In this document: positions 1-8,271 of the stretch, piece by piece
Numbering within the stretch: the first letter of the stretch is position 1
Layout of the letters: each line of letters begins with the position of its first letter
From: NORP309 sp964564165
GTDB lineage: Bacteria; Pseudomonadota; Gammaproteobacteria; Xanthomonadales; Marinicellaceae
Assembly (NCBI GenBank): GCA_964564165.1
Contig: CAZLZZ010000002.1
Location: 1 to 52,314 of the forward strand
Direction: 5' to 3'
DNA: 52,314 bases
Position numbers and translations under genes: made by a program
Notes under the pieces: generated by a model
The model's input: only the letters and a program-made list of their open reading frames with translations
Databases searched by the model: none
Told to the model about the DNA's origin: nothing

Positions 1-24
1 AATGAGAAAACTAGATTGTATAAA

Positions 25-1071
25 TTAGACAGAACTTATTAATTGCAGTACTAGTGCCTTGGCTTCGAGCACTTTGCCTTTTTTATTAATTAATACAGCA
101 ACTCGAACCCAATTGTGTTCCTGTTTTTTCAATAAATAAATATTTTCAAGACCCCAAAGAAAAAATCCAATAACTTGAGTGTGCTCAAAGACTTTAATGT
201 TAGCTGTTATATTGCTTGAAATTGGTTTTTCATTTTTTGTAGCTGGTAAAAACTTCATTTGCACTATCATTTGTTTTAAAGATTTTGTATTTTTAAGTTT
301 TCGTGGTCTTTTTTTGATTTTATATTGGGTTACTTTGCCCTTATCATCAATTTTCAATTCTACTTTGATACTCAGCAATTTAACGTGGTCTTTAATGGAC
401 TGTGTATTTAATTGGGAAATTAATGTCGGTGGACAACTTGCAGATACGCATATTTTTTGGTATTGATTAAATGCCCCATATGAGCTTATCAAACTTGATT
501 GCGCTGTTTTAATGATTTTTTCTTGAGTGGATTCAAAGTGTGGAATTGATGATTTATCATCATGCCATGTCAGAAGTTGACTATCAATCTCCCCTCTTTT
601 ATCGATAACGATTACATCAACAAAATCATTTTTAGCCGATTTGTCAATGGTCAAACTATAAACTGCCATAAAAGGTTCTTCTGATGGTTTATTGGCTGCC
701 ATTTGTTCAAGTGGTGATGGTTTTTTTGACATTTCTGGTGAGAGCTTAAACTCAATCTTTTGGGTCGCAATTTGCTCAATGGCAACATTATTCACCCTTT
801 GCGGTGAAAATTTATACCGCGATATCGCTTGAATTGCAGCTTGGTTAAATAGGGATTCAGGTTCAGATGCAATGACCTGAATATCTTTAACCGATCCATT
901 TGTATCCACAACAAATTGTAAATCAACAAATCCTTCAATTCTTTTGAAGACTGCTCGAGCTGGATATTCTGGCGCAATTGTGATAATGGGTTTGAGTTTA
1001 GCCGTTACAATGCCTTGTGAATAAGCCGTTTGATATTCAATTACACATACAAGTAAAAGAAGAGTTTTCAT
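25..1071 (-). CDS. Soluble periplasmic TonB-like protein
   Basis: A protein of 348 residues with a short N-terminal signal-like segment (about residues 1-18), followed at once by a TonB C-terminal domain (about residues 22-112). The domain shows the family pattern YPARA, then IEGFVDLQFVVDTNGSVKDI, then a KFSP block. Classical TonB has a membrane anchor and a proline-rich spacer before this domain; both are absent here, so it is probably a periplasmic TonB-like protein and not the energy transducer itself. A second, weaker beta-rich copy may lie near residues 230-290 (VELKIDDKGKVTQYKIKK). Its ATG overlaps the stop of the upstream gene (ATGA), so the two are translationally coupled. Role unknown; the TonB_C call is firm. 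Confidence 0.8.
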   Translation of the reverse strand: MKTLLLLVCVIEYQTAYSQGIVTAKLKPIITIAPEYPARAVFKRIEGFVDLQFVVDTNGSVKDIQVIASEPESLFNQAAIQAISRYKFSPQRVNNVAIEQIATQKIEFKLSPEMSKKPSPLEQMAANKPSEEPFMAVYSLTIDKSAKNDFVDVIVIDKRGEIDSQLLTWHDDKSSIPHFESTQEKIIKTAQSSLISSYGAFNQYQKICVSASCPPTLISQLNTQSIKDHVKLLSIKVELKIDDKGKVTQYKIKKRPRKLKNTKSLKQMIVQMKFLPATKNEKPISSNITANIKVFEHTQVIGFFLWGLENIYLLKKQEHNWVRVAVLINKKGKVLEAKALVLQLISSV

Positions 1072-1862
1072 TTTCTGTTCTTTTTAAGTTTAACAGGAAA
1101 AGTCTTAAACAAATGACGTAGGAAAGATTCTTGTTTTTTATCTTTTGTGACTTTACCTCCTTTAAAATAGGCACTAGTCCATAGTAATTGTCCATCATGT
1201 GAAATCAACACCGCGTTAAAATTATTAGCTGACATTTGCCAACCTGTGTATAAACCCAGTGTTAGAATTGTCGTCGCAACAGCTTGACCAATAGATTTTT
1301 TAGTCGGTATTTTTACCCCAGTAGCAATCAACAACAAAACAGCTTCACTTTGCCTAAGTCCCAGTCTTTGTATTCTAGTAAAGTCTTTATCAGACATAAC
1401 TTCTAAATAATTTCTCTTCTCTTTGCGAGTCTTTACTATTGCGTATGATCTATCGACAAGTGGATTAAGTTCGTGTAAAAAAGCATCTTTCTCAGGATTT
1501 TTGATGGACTCGTCAATAACAGGCAACATGATTTTATGACTGCTATCCAAATAATCTGGGATATAGACATTATCGGATTCGTACAATCCTACAGTTGCAA
1601 TAGAATGTATAAATTGTGTTTTTAATGTGCCTTTGAATAATTCCATCAAATTAATGAAAAGTTCCTTTCCTAAATTTTGATTATATTCTAAGTTCATTCC
1701 TACTGTTTTATCAGGCATATCCTCAATTAAAGTTGTATCGGTGAGAACATAAATAGTTTCTAATGATTTAACAAGCGTTTTATTTTTATCAAAAAGACTC
1801 TTCTTTGCATGAACAGTTGTTGCTGAAACAAGAATTAAAATAAGCACAGTTTTAATTTTCAT
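1068..1862 (-). CDS. Unknown exported protein, partner of the TonB-like protein
   Basis: A protein of 264 residues with a signal peptide (MKIKTVLILILVSATTVHA, cleavage after about residue 19). I do not recognise a family. The middle is mixed helix and strand, and a hydrophobic stretch near residues 185-205 (AVATTILTLGLYTGW) could be a membrane-touching helix. The C-terminus is very basic (KLKKNRK). It is the first gene of a two-gene unit with the TonB-like protein, joined by a 4-base stop/start overlap, so the two probably act together in the envelope. Confidence 0.75.
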   Translation of the reverse strand: MKIKTVLILILVSATTVHAKKSLFDKNKTLVKSLETIYVLTDTTLIEDMPDKTVGMNLEYNQNLGKELFINLMELFKGTLKTQFIHSIATVGLYESDNVYIPDYLDSSHKIMLPVIDESIKNPEKDAFLHELNPLVDRSYAIVKTRKEKRNYLEVMSDKDFTRIQRLGLRQSEAVLLLIATGVKIPTKKSIGQAVATTILTLGLYTGWQMSANNFNAVLISHDGQLLWTSAYFKGGKVTKDKKQESFLRHLFKTFPVKLKKNRK

Positions 1863-2082
1863 GGATGGTATTACCTTTATATAAATTTGAGTGTTTCTAT
1901 TTCAGTTGTTAAGCCAATCTTACTTAAAATTAAATTTGTACACAAGTTCTTATGCAATTATTTTGTTTACATGTAAAACCTGTGCTTTTTTAAACCTTCG
2001 TGATTACTTAATCTTCATGAATACGATTTTAAAAAATACATTTTCTTAATTTTATTTATGAACTTTGCGTTACGCTTTGCAC
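1863..2082. other. Intergenic stretch upstream of the TonB-like operon
   Basis: AT-rich sequence with no ORF of note. It must hold the promoter of the leftward TonB-like operon, but I see no convincing -35/-10 pair. The right end is the terminator of the comEA-like gene. Confidence 0.5.
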
Positions 2083-2117
2083 AAAAAAGCCCGTGAGTTT
2101 CCACTCACAGGCTTTTG
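2083..2117 (-). terminator. Rho-independent terminator of the comEA-like gene
   Basis: An inverted repeat: AAAAGCC and GTGAGT pair with ACTCAC and GGCTTTT across one C-A mismatch and a 4-base loop. Read leftwards the stem ends in a run of six T. It lies about 50 bases after the stop of the leftward comEA-like gene. The stem also ends in four T on the other strand, but no rightward gene feeds into it. Confidence 0.85.
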
Positions 2118-2169
2118 TCTTCCTTGATTTTAAAAATCCTTTTTTATGAAATCCTTTTCGTGTGTTTCT

Positions 2170-2430
2170 TTACTTCCCTGTTAATTCGATCACGTCACGA
2201 TTTTTCTCAACTGTTTTCAGGCCAATCCCTTTGACTTCAGTTAAAGATTCTATCGTCTTGAAATTTCCATTGGCTTCGCGATATTCTACTATGGCTTGGG
2301 CTTTTTTAGCGCCAACTCCATTTAGTTCCTCAGCTATTGCGCTAGCATCTGCTGTGTTTACGTTTACTGCAAAAATTGATTGGCTAAATAATGTTAAGCC
2401 AGTGATTGCTGTTAATAAAAATTTGTTCAT
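2170..2430 (-). CDS. comEA: ComEA-like helix-hairpin-helix DNA-binding protein
   Basis: A protein of 86 residues with a signal peptide (about residues 1-21, ending SIFA) and then one (HhH)2 domain: VNVNTADASAIAEELNGVG, AKKAQAIVEYRE and LTEVKGIGLKTVEKNR. This is the usual short form of ComEA in Gram-negative bacteria, a periplasmic DNA-binding protein that helps pull DNA in during natural transformation. The start has a good ribosome site (GGAGAAAC just upstream). The gene stands alone with its own terminator. No other competence gene is in the window. Confidence 0.9.
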   Translation of the reverse strand: MNKFLLTAITGLTLFSQSIFAVNVNTADASAIAEELNGVGAKKAQAIVEYREANGNFKTIESLTEVKGIGLKTVEKNRDVIELTGK

Positions 2431-2729
2431 GTTGTTTCTCCATTTATATTTTTAATATATTATCGCGTCATTGCGATGGGTATCTTTGGTTAAGATGGTG
2501 TCCATTGTAAGGATTTTGAATTCATTGTGAATCAGCAAAATACTTTTTGTTTATAGGAAATTGCTAACACTGTTTAGAAAAACTCCTACAATTGACATGT
2601 ATTTGTAGTCAACAAATCTAATCTAACTTTGGGTCGAATACGGTTTGTTGCATTGGTTTTGTTTTTAAATATTGAAGATTGTCGACTAATTCATTAACAT
2701 TAGAGATAACTAATATAAAACAAATTATC
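2431..2729. other. Divergent intergenic region, comEA-like / haem lipoprotein
   Basis: About 300 bases between two divergent genes with no ORF of note. A TTGACA at 2592-2597 followed after 19 bases by TCTAAT (2617-2622) could be the promoter of the rightward lipoprotein gene. The long spacer makes this tentative. Confidence 0.4.
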
Positions 2730-3299
2730 ATGAGAACAATATTACTTTTAAGCTCAGCCCTTCTATTAAGCGCATGTAATCAACGAACCATCAGCTACAA
2801 TGAAATAGGAACGCGTACCGAAGCCAGCAAAGACATGATTAAAGAGTTTGCTGGTCAATTAAAAGGCAAGCTACAAACCGCCATGAAATCAGGCGGCCCA
2901 ATTGCTGCCATGACAGTTTGTAATGAGCAAGCGCCATTGATTGCCAAAGAGCTATCAGAAAAATCAGGCTGGACGATCTCACGCACCAGTTTAAAACCAA
3001 GAGCCACAAAACCCGATGCTTGGGAAACCTCTATCATGCAAAGTTTTGAACAAAGGCATGCCGATGGCGATAAATTCAAAAGCTTATTTAACCAAGACAT
3101 TGTTGAGGTTGATGGTAAGGCCAGTTTTAGGTTCATGCAGGCAATTGAAACCAAGCCGGTTTGTTTAATCTGTCATGGGGATAATGTTGCGGCACCAATT
3201 TCTGAGAAAATAGCAGAGCTTTATCCTGATGATAAAGCCATTGGATTTAAGTTGGGAGATATACGTGGTGCTTTTAGTATTGTTCAGCCTTTGGATTGA
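2730..3299 (+). CDS. DUF3365 (Tll0287-like) c-type haem lipoprotein
   Basis: A protein of 189 residues. The ATG at 2730 is preferred over an upstream in-frame ATG at 2679 because it puts a lipoprotein signal first (MRTILLLSSALLLSAC, lipidated Cys about residue 16). A CxxCH haem-attachment motif (CLICH, residues 145-149) sits near the C-terminus, and the layout fits the DUF3365/Tll0287-like family, proposed to be redox or gas sensors in the envelope. Here the domain stands alone, with no fused kinase or cyclase. A YdcH-like gene converges from the other side. Confidence 0.8.
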   Translation: MRTILLLSSALLLSACNQRTISYNEIGTRTEASKDMIKEFAGQLKGKLQTAMKSGGPIAAMTVCNEQAPLIAKELSEKSGWTISRTSLKPRATKPDAWETSIMQSFEQRHADGDKFKSLFNQDIVEVDGKASFRFMQAIETKPVCLICHGDNVAAPISEKIAELYPDDKAIGFKLGDIRGAFSIVQPLD

Positions 3300-3338
3300 G
3301 TGAAACCAATAGCGCAGCTAAAGCAGCGGTTCCGAGTG

Positions 3339-3545
3339 TCAAGCATCAATATCGGGTATCAACATACTTTCCATGTGAGTAATGCTGTCCTTTAGACGCA
3401 ATTTGCGTTTTTTTAAGCGTTGGATTTTGAGCTGATCGGGGTGTAGTGATTCTATCATTTCATGGATGATTTCATCCAGGTCACGGTGTTCACTGCGCAG
3501 TTCTAGTAATTTTAATTCGAGTGTTCTAATGTCTTGTTGTTGCAC
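3339..3545 (-). CDS. YdcH/DUF465 family small coiled-coil protein
   Basis: A highly charged helical protein of 68 residues. It fits the DUF465 (YdcH) pattern: a first helix with LxxEHRDLDEIIHEM, then LKIQRLKKRKLRLKDSI. It starts with GTG; the ATG further upstream is followed by an in-frame stop. Function is not established for the family. It lies between the haem lipoprotein (convergent) and ttcA (divergent). Confidence 0.8.
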   Translation of the reverse strand: MQQQDIRTLELKLLELRSEHRDLDEIIHEMIESLHPDQLKIQRLKKRKLRLKDSITHMESMLIPDIDA

Positions 3546-3612
3546 AGTTTTTATTTACTTATGGCTCATGAATCATACAATATAACACTTTTAATAAGAT
3601 TTTCAATATTTG

Positions 3613-4389
3613 ATGCAAGATAAAGCCTTCATAAAAATTCAAAACAAACTCAAACGATTAACGGGTAAAGCCATTGCTGACTTCAATATGATCCAAGACG
3701 GCGATAAAATAATGGTCTGTCTGTCCGGCGGAAAAGACTCTTATGCCATGTTGGACATACTGTTGTTGTTACAAAAAAAAGCACCGATAAAATTTGAAAT
3801 ACTGGTGGTTAACCTAGATCAAAAACAACCCGGTTTCCCTGAACATATTTTGCCCGAATATTTATCAGAACTCGGTGTTGATTATCGCATCATTGAGCAA
3901 GACACCTACAGCATTGTAAAAGAAATCATTCCAGAAGGAAAAACCACCTGTGGGTTGTGTTCAAGATTGCGCCGAGGGATTTTATACAGCTTTGCCGAAA
4001 AACATAACTGTACAAAAATTGCTCTGGGTCATCACCGCGATGATCGTGTCGAAACCTTGTTTCTGAATATGTTTTTTGGCAGCAAACTCAAATCCATGCC
4101 GCCAAAATTGTTTTCTGATGATGGCAAACACACGGTCATTCGACCATTAGCCTATTGTGCAGAAGTCGATATTATTGCCTATGCTGATATGGCTGATTAT
4201 CCAATTATTCCCTGTAACCTTTGTGGCTCGCAAGACAACTTACAACGTCAGGCATTAAAAATGATGCTACAAGATTGGGAACGAATCAACCCAGGCAGAA
4301 TAGAAAACATTTCAAGAGCCATGAGCAATATTGTGCCTTCGCATTTGGCAGATACTCAAGTGTTTGATTTTACGGGGTTGATTTCTTAG
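3613..4389 (+). CDS. ttcA: tRNA 2-thiocytidine(32) synthetase TtcA
   Basis: A protein of 258 residues starting at ATG 3613; a TTG lies one codon earlier. TtcA thiolates cytidine 32 in tRNA with an iron-sulphur cluster. It has the PP-loop ATP motif SGGKDS (about residues 38-43) and the paired cysteines CGLC (113/116) and CNLC (201/204) from which the cluster ligands are drawn. GHHRDDRVET fits the family. Length is close to that of known enzymes. The 3' end overlaps the 3' end of the convergent FmdB gene by 20 bases. Confidence 0.95.
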   Translation: MQDKAFIKIQNKLKRLTGKAIADFNMIQDGDKIMVCLSGGKDSYAMLDILLLLQKKAPIKFEILVVNLDQKQPGFPEHILPEYLSELGVDYRIIEQDTYSIVKEIIPEGKTTCGLCSRLRRGILYSFAEKHNCTKIALGHHRDDRVETLFLNMFFGSKLKSMPPKLFSDDGKHTVIRPLAYCAEVDIIAYADMADYPIIPCNLCGSQDNLQRQALKMMLQDWERINPGRIENISRAMSNIVPSHLADTQVFDFTGLIS

Positions 4390-4657
4390 TTGCTGTTTCC
4401 TTAGCTGCTGTTGTCTTAGGTTTGGTTTCTTTTTTAGTATCATTTTTTGTTGAATCGGCTAGGTTCTTTTTCTTACCACCCTTAAAGTCCGTTTCATACC
4501 AACCAGTGCCTTTTAAGCGAAACCCTACAGCAGAAATTTGTTTTTTTAAAGACTCTTCGCCGCAACTGGGGCAAAGAGTTAACGGCTCATCACTCATCTT
4601 TTGTAGTTTTTCTAATGACCCATCACAGGCATTGCATTTGTATTCGTAAATTGGCAT
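4370..4657 (-). CDS. FmdB family zinc-ribbon protein
   Basis: A protein of 95 residues. The N-terminus is the FmdB zinc ribbon: MPIYEYKCNACDG with a second CPSC pair near residues 33-36, giving four Cys ligands. GFRLKGTGWYETDF is also typical of the family. The last 35 residues are a Lys/Thr-rich tail. The family is often called a putative regulatory protein, but its role is unclear. The tail is encoded partly in the overlap with ttcA. Confidence 0.88.
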   Translation of the reverse strand: MPIYEYKCNACDGSLEKLQKMSDEPLTLCPSCGEESLKKQISAVGFRLKGTGWYETDFKGGKKKNLADSTKNDTKKETKPKTTAAKETATKKSTP

Positions 4658-4688
4658 AGTATTTTATATTGTTGTTTAATTGATGCTT

Positions 4689-4733
4689 ACTTGGGTGGTT
4701 AGCCGTATAGGTTATGAAGCCAACTACCCAAGT
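4689..4733. repeat. 15-bp inverted repeat after clpB, related to the GGGTAGTTGGCTT repeat
   Basis: Arms ACTTGGGTGGTTAGC (4689-4703) and GCCAACTACCCAAGT (4719-4733) pair with one G-T and one mismatch around a 15-base loop. It lies just after the clpB stop, where a terminator would be, but no T-run follows on either side. The right arm, read backwards, contains GGGTAGTTGGCTT, the same core found twice at 43621-43760, so it may be a repeat element recruited as a gene-end hairpin. Confidence 0.65.
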
Positions 4734-4739
4734 TAGACA

Positions 4740-7334
4740 TTATTGTGATTTATTTGGATAATTCAACTTTTTGAATACAATTTTATCATTTTCAAAGGAG
4801 ACGCCAATGGTGTCGCCATTGATGAACTTTCCTGACAACAAGGCTTTTGACAATGGATTTTCCAATTCATCTTGTATCGCTCGTTTCAAAGGTCTTGCGC
4901 CATAAACGGGGTCATAGCCAATATTGCCAATATGATCTAGTGCCTTGTCGCCAACAGTTAACACAATTTCTCTTGGGGCCAAACGCTTGGCCAGTGACTT
5001 AATTTGTAAAGCTGCAATTTTACGAATATTGTCGCGGGTCAATGGGTGGAAGACCACGATGTCATCAACTCGGTTGATAAATTCTGGGCGAAAATGTCTG
5101 CCAACAATTTCCATTACTGAAGATTTCATGTCGGCATAATCACCACCGGCTTTTTCTTGAATAATGTCTGAGCCCAAGTTTGAAGTCATAATAATCAAGG
5201 TGTTTTTAAAATCAACGGTGCGGCCCTGGCCATCGGTTAAACGGCCATCATCGAGAACTTGTAACAATATATTGAACACGTCTTGATGGGCTTTTTCTAC
5301 TTCGTCTAATAAAATTACTGAATAAGGTTTGCGCCTGACTGCTTCGGTAAGGTAGCCGCCTTGTTCGTAACCCACATAGCCAGGAGGTGCGCCAATTAAT
5401 CGTGCAACCGAATGTTTTTCCATGAATTCTGACATGTCAATGCGCACCATATTGTCACTGGAATCAAACAGAAAGTTTGCTAAAGATTTACACAGTTCGG
5501 TTTTGCCCACACCTGTTGGCCCTAAAAATAAAAACGAACCAATGGGGCGATTAGGATCAGATAAACCAGCTCGTGAACGACGTATAGCATCGGATACTGC
5601 TGTCACAGCTTCTTCTTGGCCAATTAGCTGTTTGTGTATTTCTGCTTCCATGTTCAATAGCTTGTCCTTTTCACCTTGCACCATTTTGCTAACAGGAATG
5701 CCAGTCCATTTTGCCACCACTTCGGCAATTTCTGCTTCAGTGACACGAAAGCGCAACAAGGTAAAGTCTTGCTCTTCGGCTTTGCTTGCTGTTTCAATTT
5801 GCTTTTCTAAATCTGGGATGTCGCCGTACTGTATTTTGGAAATTTTGGCATAATCATTGGTGCGCATGGCTGTTTCCAACTCTGCTTTGGCAGCTTCTAG
5901 TGCTTCTTTTAAGTGAGTTGTACCTGCCACTGCTGCTTTTTCGGATTTCCAGACTTCGTTGAGGTCTGAGAATTCGCGTTCCATGATTTCAATGCGGTCT
6001 GCTAATTCTTTGCGGCGTTTTTTTGAAGCGTCGTCTTTCTCATTCTTTAAGGATTCTTTTTCAATCTTTAATTGAATCATCTTGCGCTCTAAATGATCAA
6101 GTTTTTCAGGTTTAGAATCAATTTCCATGCGGATACGCGATGCCGCTTCATCCATTAAATCAATGGCTTTATCCGGCAAATTTCTATCACTGATATAACG
6201 GTGCGATAATGTCGCTGCTGCGACAATGGCAGGGTCGGTTATTTCTACGCCGTGATGAACTTCGTAACGTTCGTTTAAGCCACGCAAAATGGCAATGGTG
6301 TCTTCAACAGAAGGTTCATCGACGATAATTTTTTGAAATCTGCGGGCAATAGCCTTATCCTTTTCAACATATTGGCGGTATTCATCAAGCGTAGTTGCGC
6401 CAATGCAGTGCAATTCGCCACGGGCAAGTGCTGGTTTGAGCATATTGCCCGCATCCATTGAGCCTTCGGCTTTGCCCGCTCCAATTAATGTGTGCATTTC
6501 ATCGATAAATAAAATGATATTGCCTTCTTGTTTGAATAATTCTTTGAGTAAAGATTTTAAACGTTCTTCAAACTCACCTCTGTATTTAGCTCCAGCAATA
6601 AGAGAACCCAAATCAAGTGATAAAACTCTTTTGTTTAACATGCTTGAGGGTACTTCATTGTTGACAATGCGCTGTGCCAACCCTTCGACAATGGCAGTTT
6701 TCCCCACACCTGGAGCGCCAATTAAAACAGGGTTATTTTTGGTTCTGCGAGATAAAATTTGTATCATTCTGCGGATTTCTTCATCGCGACCAATTACTGG
6801 GTCGAGTTTGTTTTTTTCTGCTTTGGCAGTTAAATCCTGGGTGTATTTGTCTAAAGCCCCCCGATTTTCTTCGGCATTTTGTTCGTTCACACTTTCTCCT
6901 GCGCGCATGTCTTCAATGGCTCTGCCAATATCGCCTTGAGTTGCACCTGATTCTTCAAGTGCTCTAGCGGTTCTGTCTTTAACTTGTAAAACAGCCAAAA
7001 TAAACAGTTCACTGGCAATGTATTTGTCGTTTCTTTGTTGTGCTAACTTATCGCACAGATTCAGTACCCGAATTAAATCATTGGATAAGTTGATTTGGCC
7101 TTCGTTTCCAGAAACTTGTGGCAAGTTATCAATAATCTCATTGAGTTTAATTTTCAAAGCGCCTACATCAACATTGGCCTTTATCAATAGTGACTTGGTG
7201 CTTGATCCTTGTTGGTCAATTAAAGCCGATAAAAGGTGTGATGTTTCCACCATGTTATTACCGTTGCCAACTGCAATGGATTGAGATTCTTGGATGGCTT
7301 GTTGAAAGTTGCTGGTAAATTTATCAATTTGCAT
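4740..7334 (-). CDS. clpB: ATP-dependent disaggregase ClpB (Hsp100)
   Basis: A protein of 864 residues, the normal ClpB length. ClpB pulls proteins out of aggregates together with DnaK in the cytoplasm. In order: N-terminal Clp repeat domain (1-145), first AAA+ domain with Walker A GAPGVGKT (206-213), the long coiled-coil middle domain (about 410-525) that separates ClpB from ClpA/ClpC, second AAA+ domain with GPTGVGKT (about 605-612), and the ClpB C-terminal domain. A sigma-32-type promoter lies upstream at 7378-7405. It is placed after pgeF, as in E. coli. Confidence 0.97.
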   Translation of the reverse strand: MQIDKFTSNFQQAIQESQSIAVGNGNNMVETSHLLSALIDQQGSSTKSLLIKANVDVGALKIKLNEIIDNLPQVSGNEGQINLSNDLIRVLNLCDKLAQQRNDKYIASELFILAVLQVKDRTARALEESGATQGDIGRAIEDMRAGESVNEQNAEENRGALDKYTQDLTAKAEKNKLDPVIGRDEEIRRMIQILSRRTKNNPVLIGAPGVGKTAIVEGLAQRIVNNEVPSSMLNKRVLSLDLGSLIAGAKYRGEFEERLKSLLKELFKQEGNIILFIDEMHTLIGAGKAEGSMDAGNMLKPALARGELHCIGATTLDEYRQYVEKDKAIARRFQKIIVDEPSVEDTIAILRGLNERYEVHHGVEITDPAIVAAATLSHRYISDRNLPDKAIDLMDEAASRIRMEIDSKPEKLDHLERKMIQLKIEKESLKNEKDDASKKRRKELADRIEIMEREFSDLNEVWKSEKAAVAGTTHLKEALEAAKAELETAMRTNDYAKISKIQYGDIPDLEKQIETASKAEEQDFTLLRFRVTEAEIAEVVAKWTGIPVSKMVQGEKDKLLNMEAEIHKQLIGQEEAVTAVSDAIRRSRAGLSDPNRPIGSFLFLGPTGVGKTELCKSLANFLFDSSDNMVRIDMSEFMEKHSVARLIGAPPGYVGYEQGGYLTEAVRRKPYSVILLDEVEKAHQDVFNILLQVLDDGRLTDGQGRTVDFKNTLIIMTSNLGSDIIQEKAGGDYADMKSSVMEIVGRHFRPEFINRVDDIVVFHPLTRDNIRKIAALQIKSLAKRLAPREIVLTVGDKALDHIGNIGYDPVYGARPLKRAIQDELENPLSKALLSGKFINGDTIGVSFENDKIVFKKLNYPNKSQ

Positions 7335-7377
7335 TTTTTACTCGTTATAGGGTTATGTAAAGGCATCTACACTTCTA

Positions 7378-7405
7378 ATATGAGGATATTGTATTAAATT
7401 TCAAC
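7378..7405 (-). promoter_or_regulatory. Sigma-32 (heat-shock) type promoter of clpB
   Basis: Read leftwards: GTTGAA, 14 bases, then CCTCATAT. The RpoH consensus is CTTGAA, 13-15 bases, CCCCATnT, so only one base differs in each box. It lies about 43 bases from the clpB ATG and points at it. This matches the known heat-shock control of clpB; the assignment here is by pattern only. Confidence 0.75.
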
Positions 7406-7446
7406 TGCTTGAATTTGCCGTGAAGAGTATCAAAAGCATAGAGAAT

Positions 7447-8187
7447 TCAGGCTAGCCAAATCATGCTAGCCATTCTGCCTGTCTCACCATCTCGGCGGTA
7501 TGAGTAAAATAGGTTTTTATTGTCGTGAGTGCAATAGGGAGATTGGGCAATTTCTTTTACTCCCAAGGATTCTAGTTGATAAACAGCAATCTTTTTCAAG
7601 TCTGCATGCCAGCCACCTTTTTTGTTTTGGTAAAAACTGTGGGCATATTGTTTGTCTTTATTGACAAATTTTTGCCGGAATTCAACATCGACCCTGTAGG
7701 GTTTGTAAGAGATACAAGGGCCTAACCAACATTGTAATTCTTGCGGATCTATGGCCATATTATTGATGGTGTTTTTTAAAATTTCAGAGTACAAACCTTT
7801 CCAACCACAATGCACTGCTGCTACCACTGTTGCTTTTTTATCTGCCAATAAAACGGGCAAACAATCGGCCGTTAACACGGTGCAAATAACTTGTTTGTGT
7901 TTAGTGAAACAGGCGTCGGCTTGAATTTCTCCTTGCGTTTTGGGAGAATCGGTATATTCGACCACTTTGTTGCCATGTATTTGTTGTAGGAAAACGGGTT
8001 TATGGGGAAGGTTTTGCGAATGATATAGGCTTTCTAAATTGATCAAACCATTGGTTTTATCGGGTCCAAAAACCCCAAGGTTCAATGAATCAAAAGGCTT
8101 GGTGCTTCTACCTCCCATTCGTGTGGTCTGTAGTGACTGAATAGCAATATTGGTAAAAATTTCGGGGTTTATTATCATAAATGACAT
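7447..8187 (-). CDS. pgeF: Peptidoglycan editing factor PgeF (YfiH, polyphenol-oxidase-like fold)
   Basis: A protein of 246 residues of the YfiH/PgeF family, which in E. coli removes wrongly built L-Ser-containing peptidoglycan precursors. The three metal or active-site positions are visible: His71 (QQIHGN), Cys109 (ADCLP) and His126 (HCGWKG). The C-terminus has the family's SYRRDGETGRMASMIWL. It sits between rluD and clpB as in E. coli, although an unrelated rightward gene now separates it from rluD. Confidence 0.92.
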   Translation of the reverse strand: MSFMIINPEIFTNIAIQSLQTTRMGGRSTKPFDSLNLGVFGPDKTNGLINLESLYHSQNLPHKPVFLQQIHGNKVVEYTDSPKTQGEIQADACFTKHKQVICTVLTADCLPVLLADKKATVVAAVHCGWKGLYSEILKNTINNMAIDPQELQCWLGPCISYKPYRVDVEFRQKFVNKDKQYAHSFYQNKKGGWHADLKKIAVYQLESLGVKEIAQSPYCTHDNKNLFYSYRRDGETGRMASMIWLA

Positions 8188-8271
8188 TATAACTGATTAA
8201 TGGGATTTAAAAACTACCTTTTTGATCAATTGTTTATTATAATTAAGGTAATTATCGACTTATATTTTTGT

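Noticed and set aside
6403..6939. Long rightward ORF within clpB
   Set aside because: It is antisense to the conserved first AAA+ domain and is only a shadow of clpB codon use.
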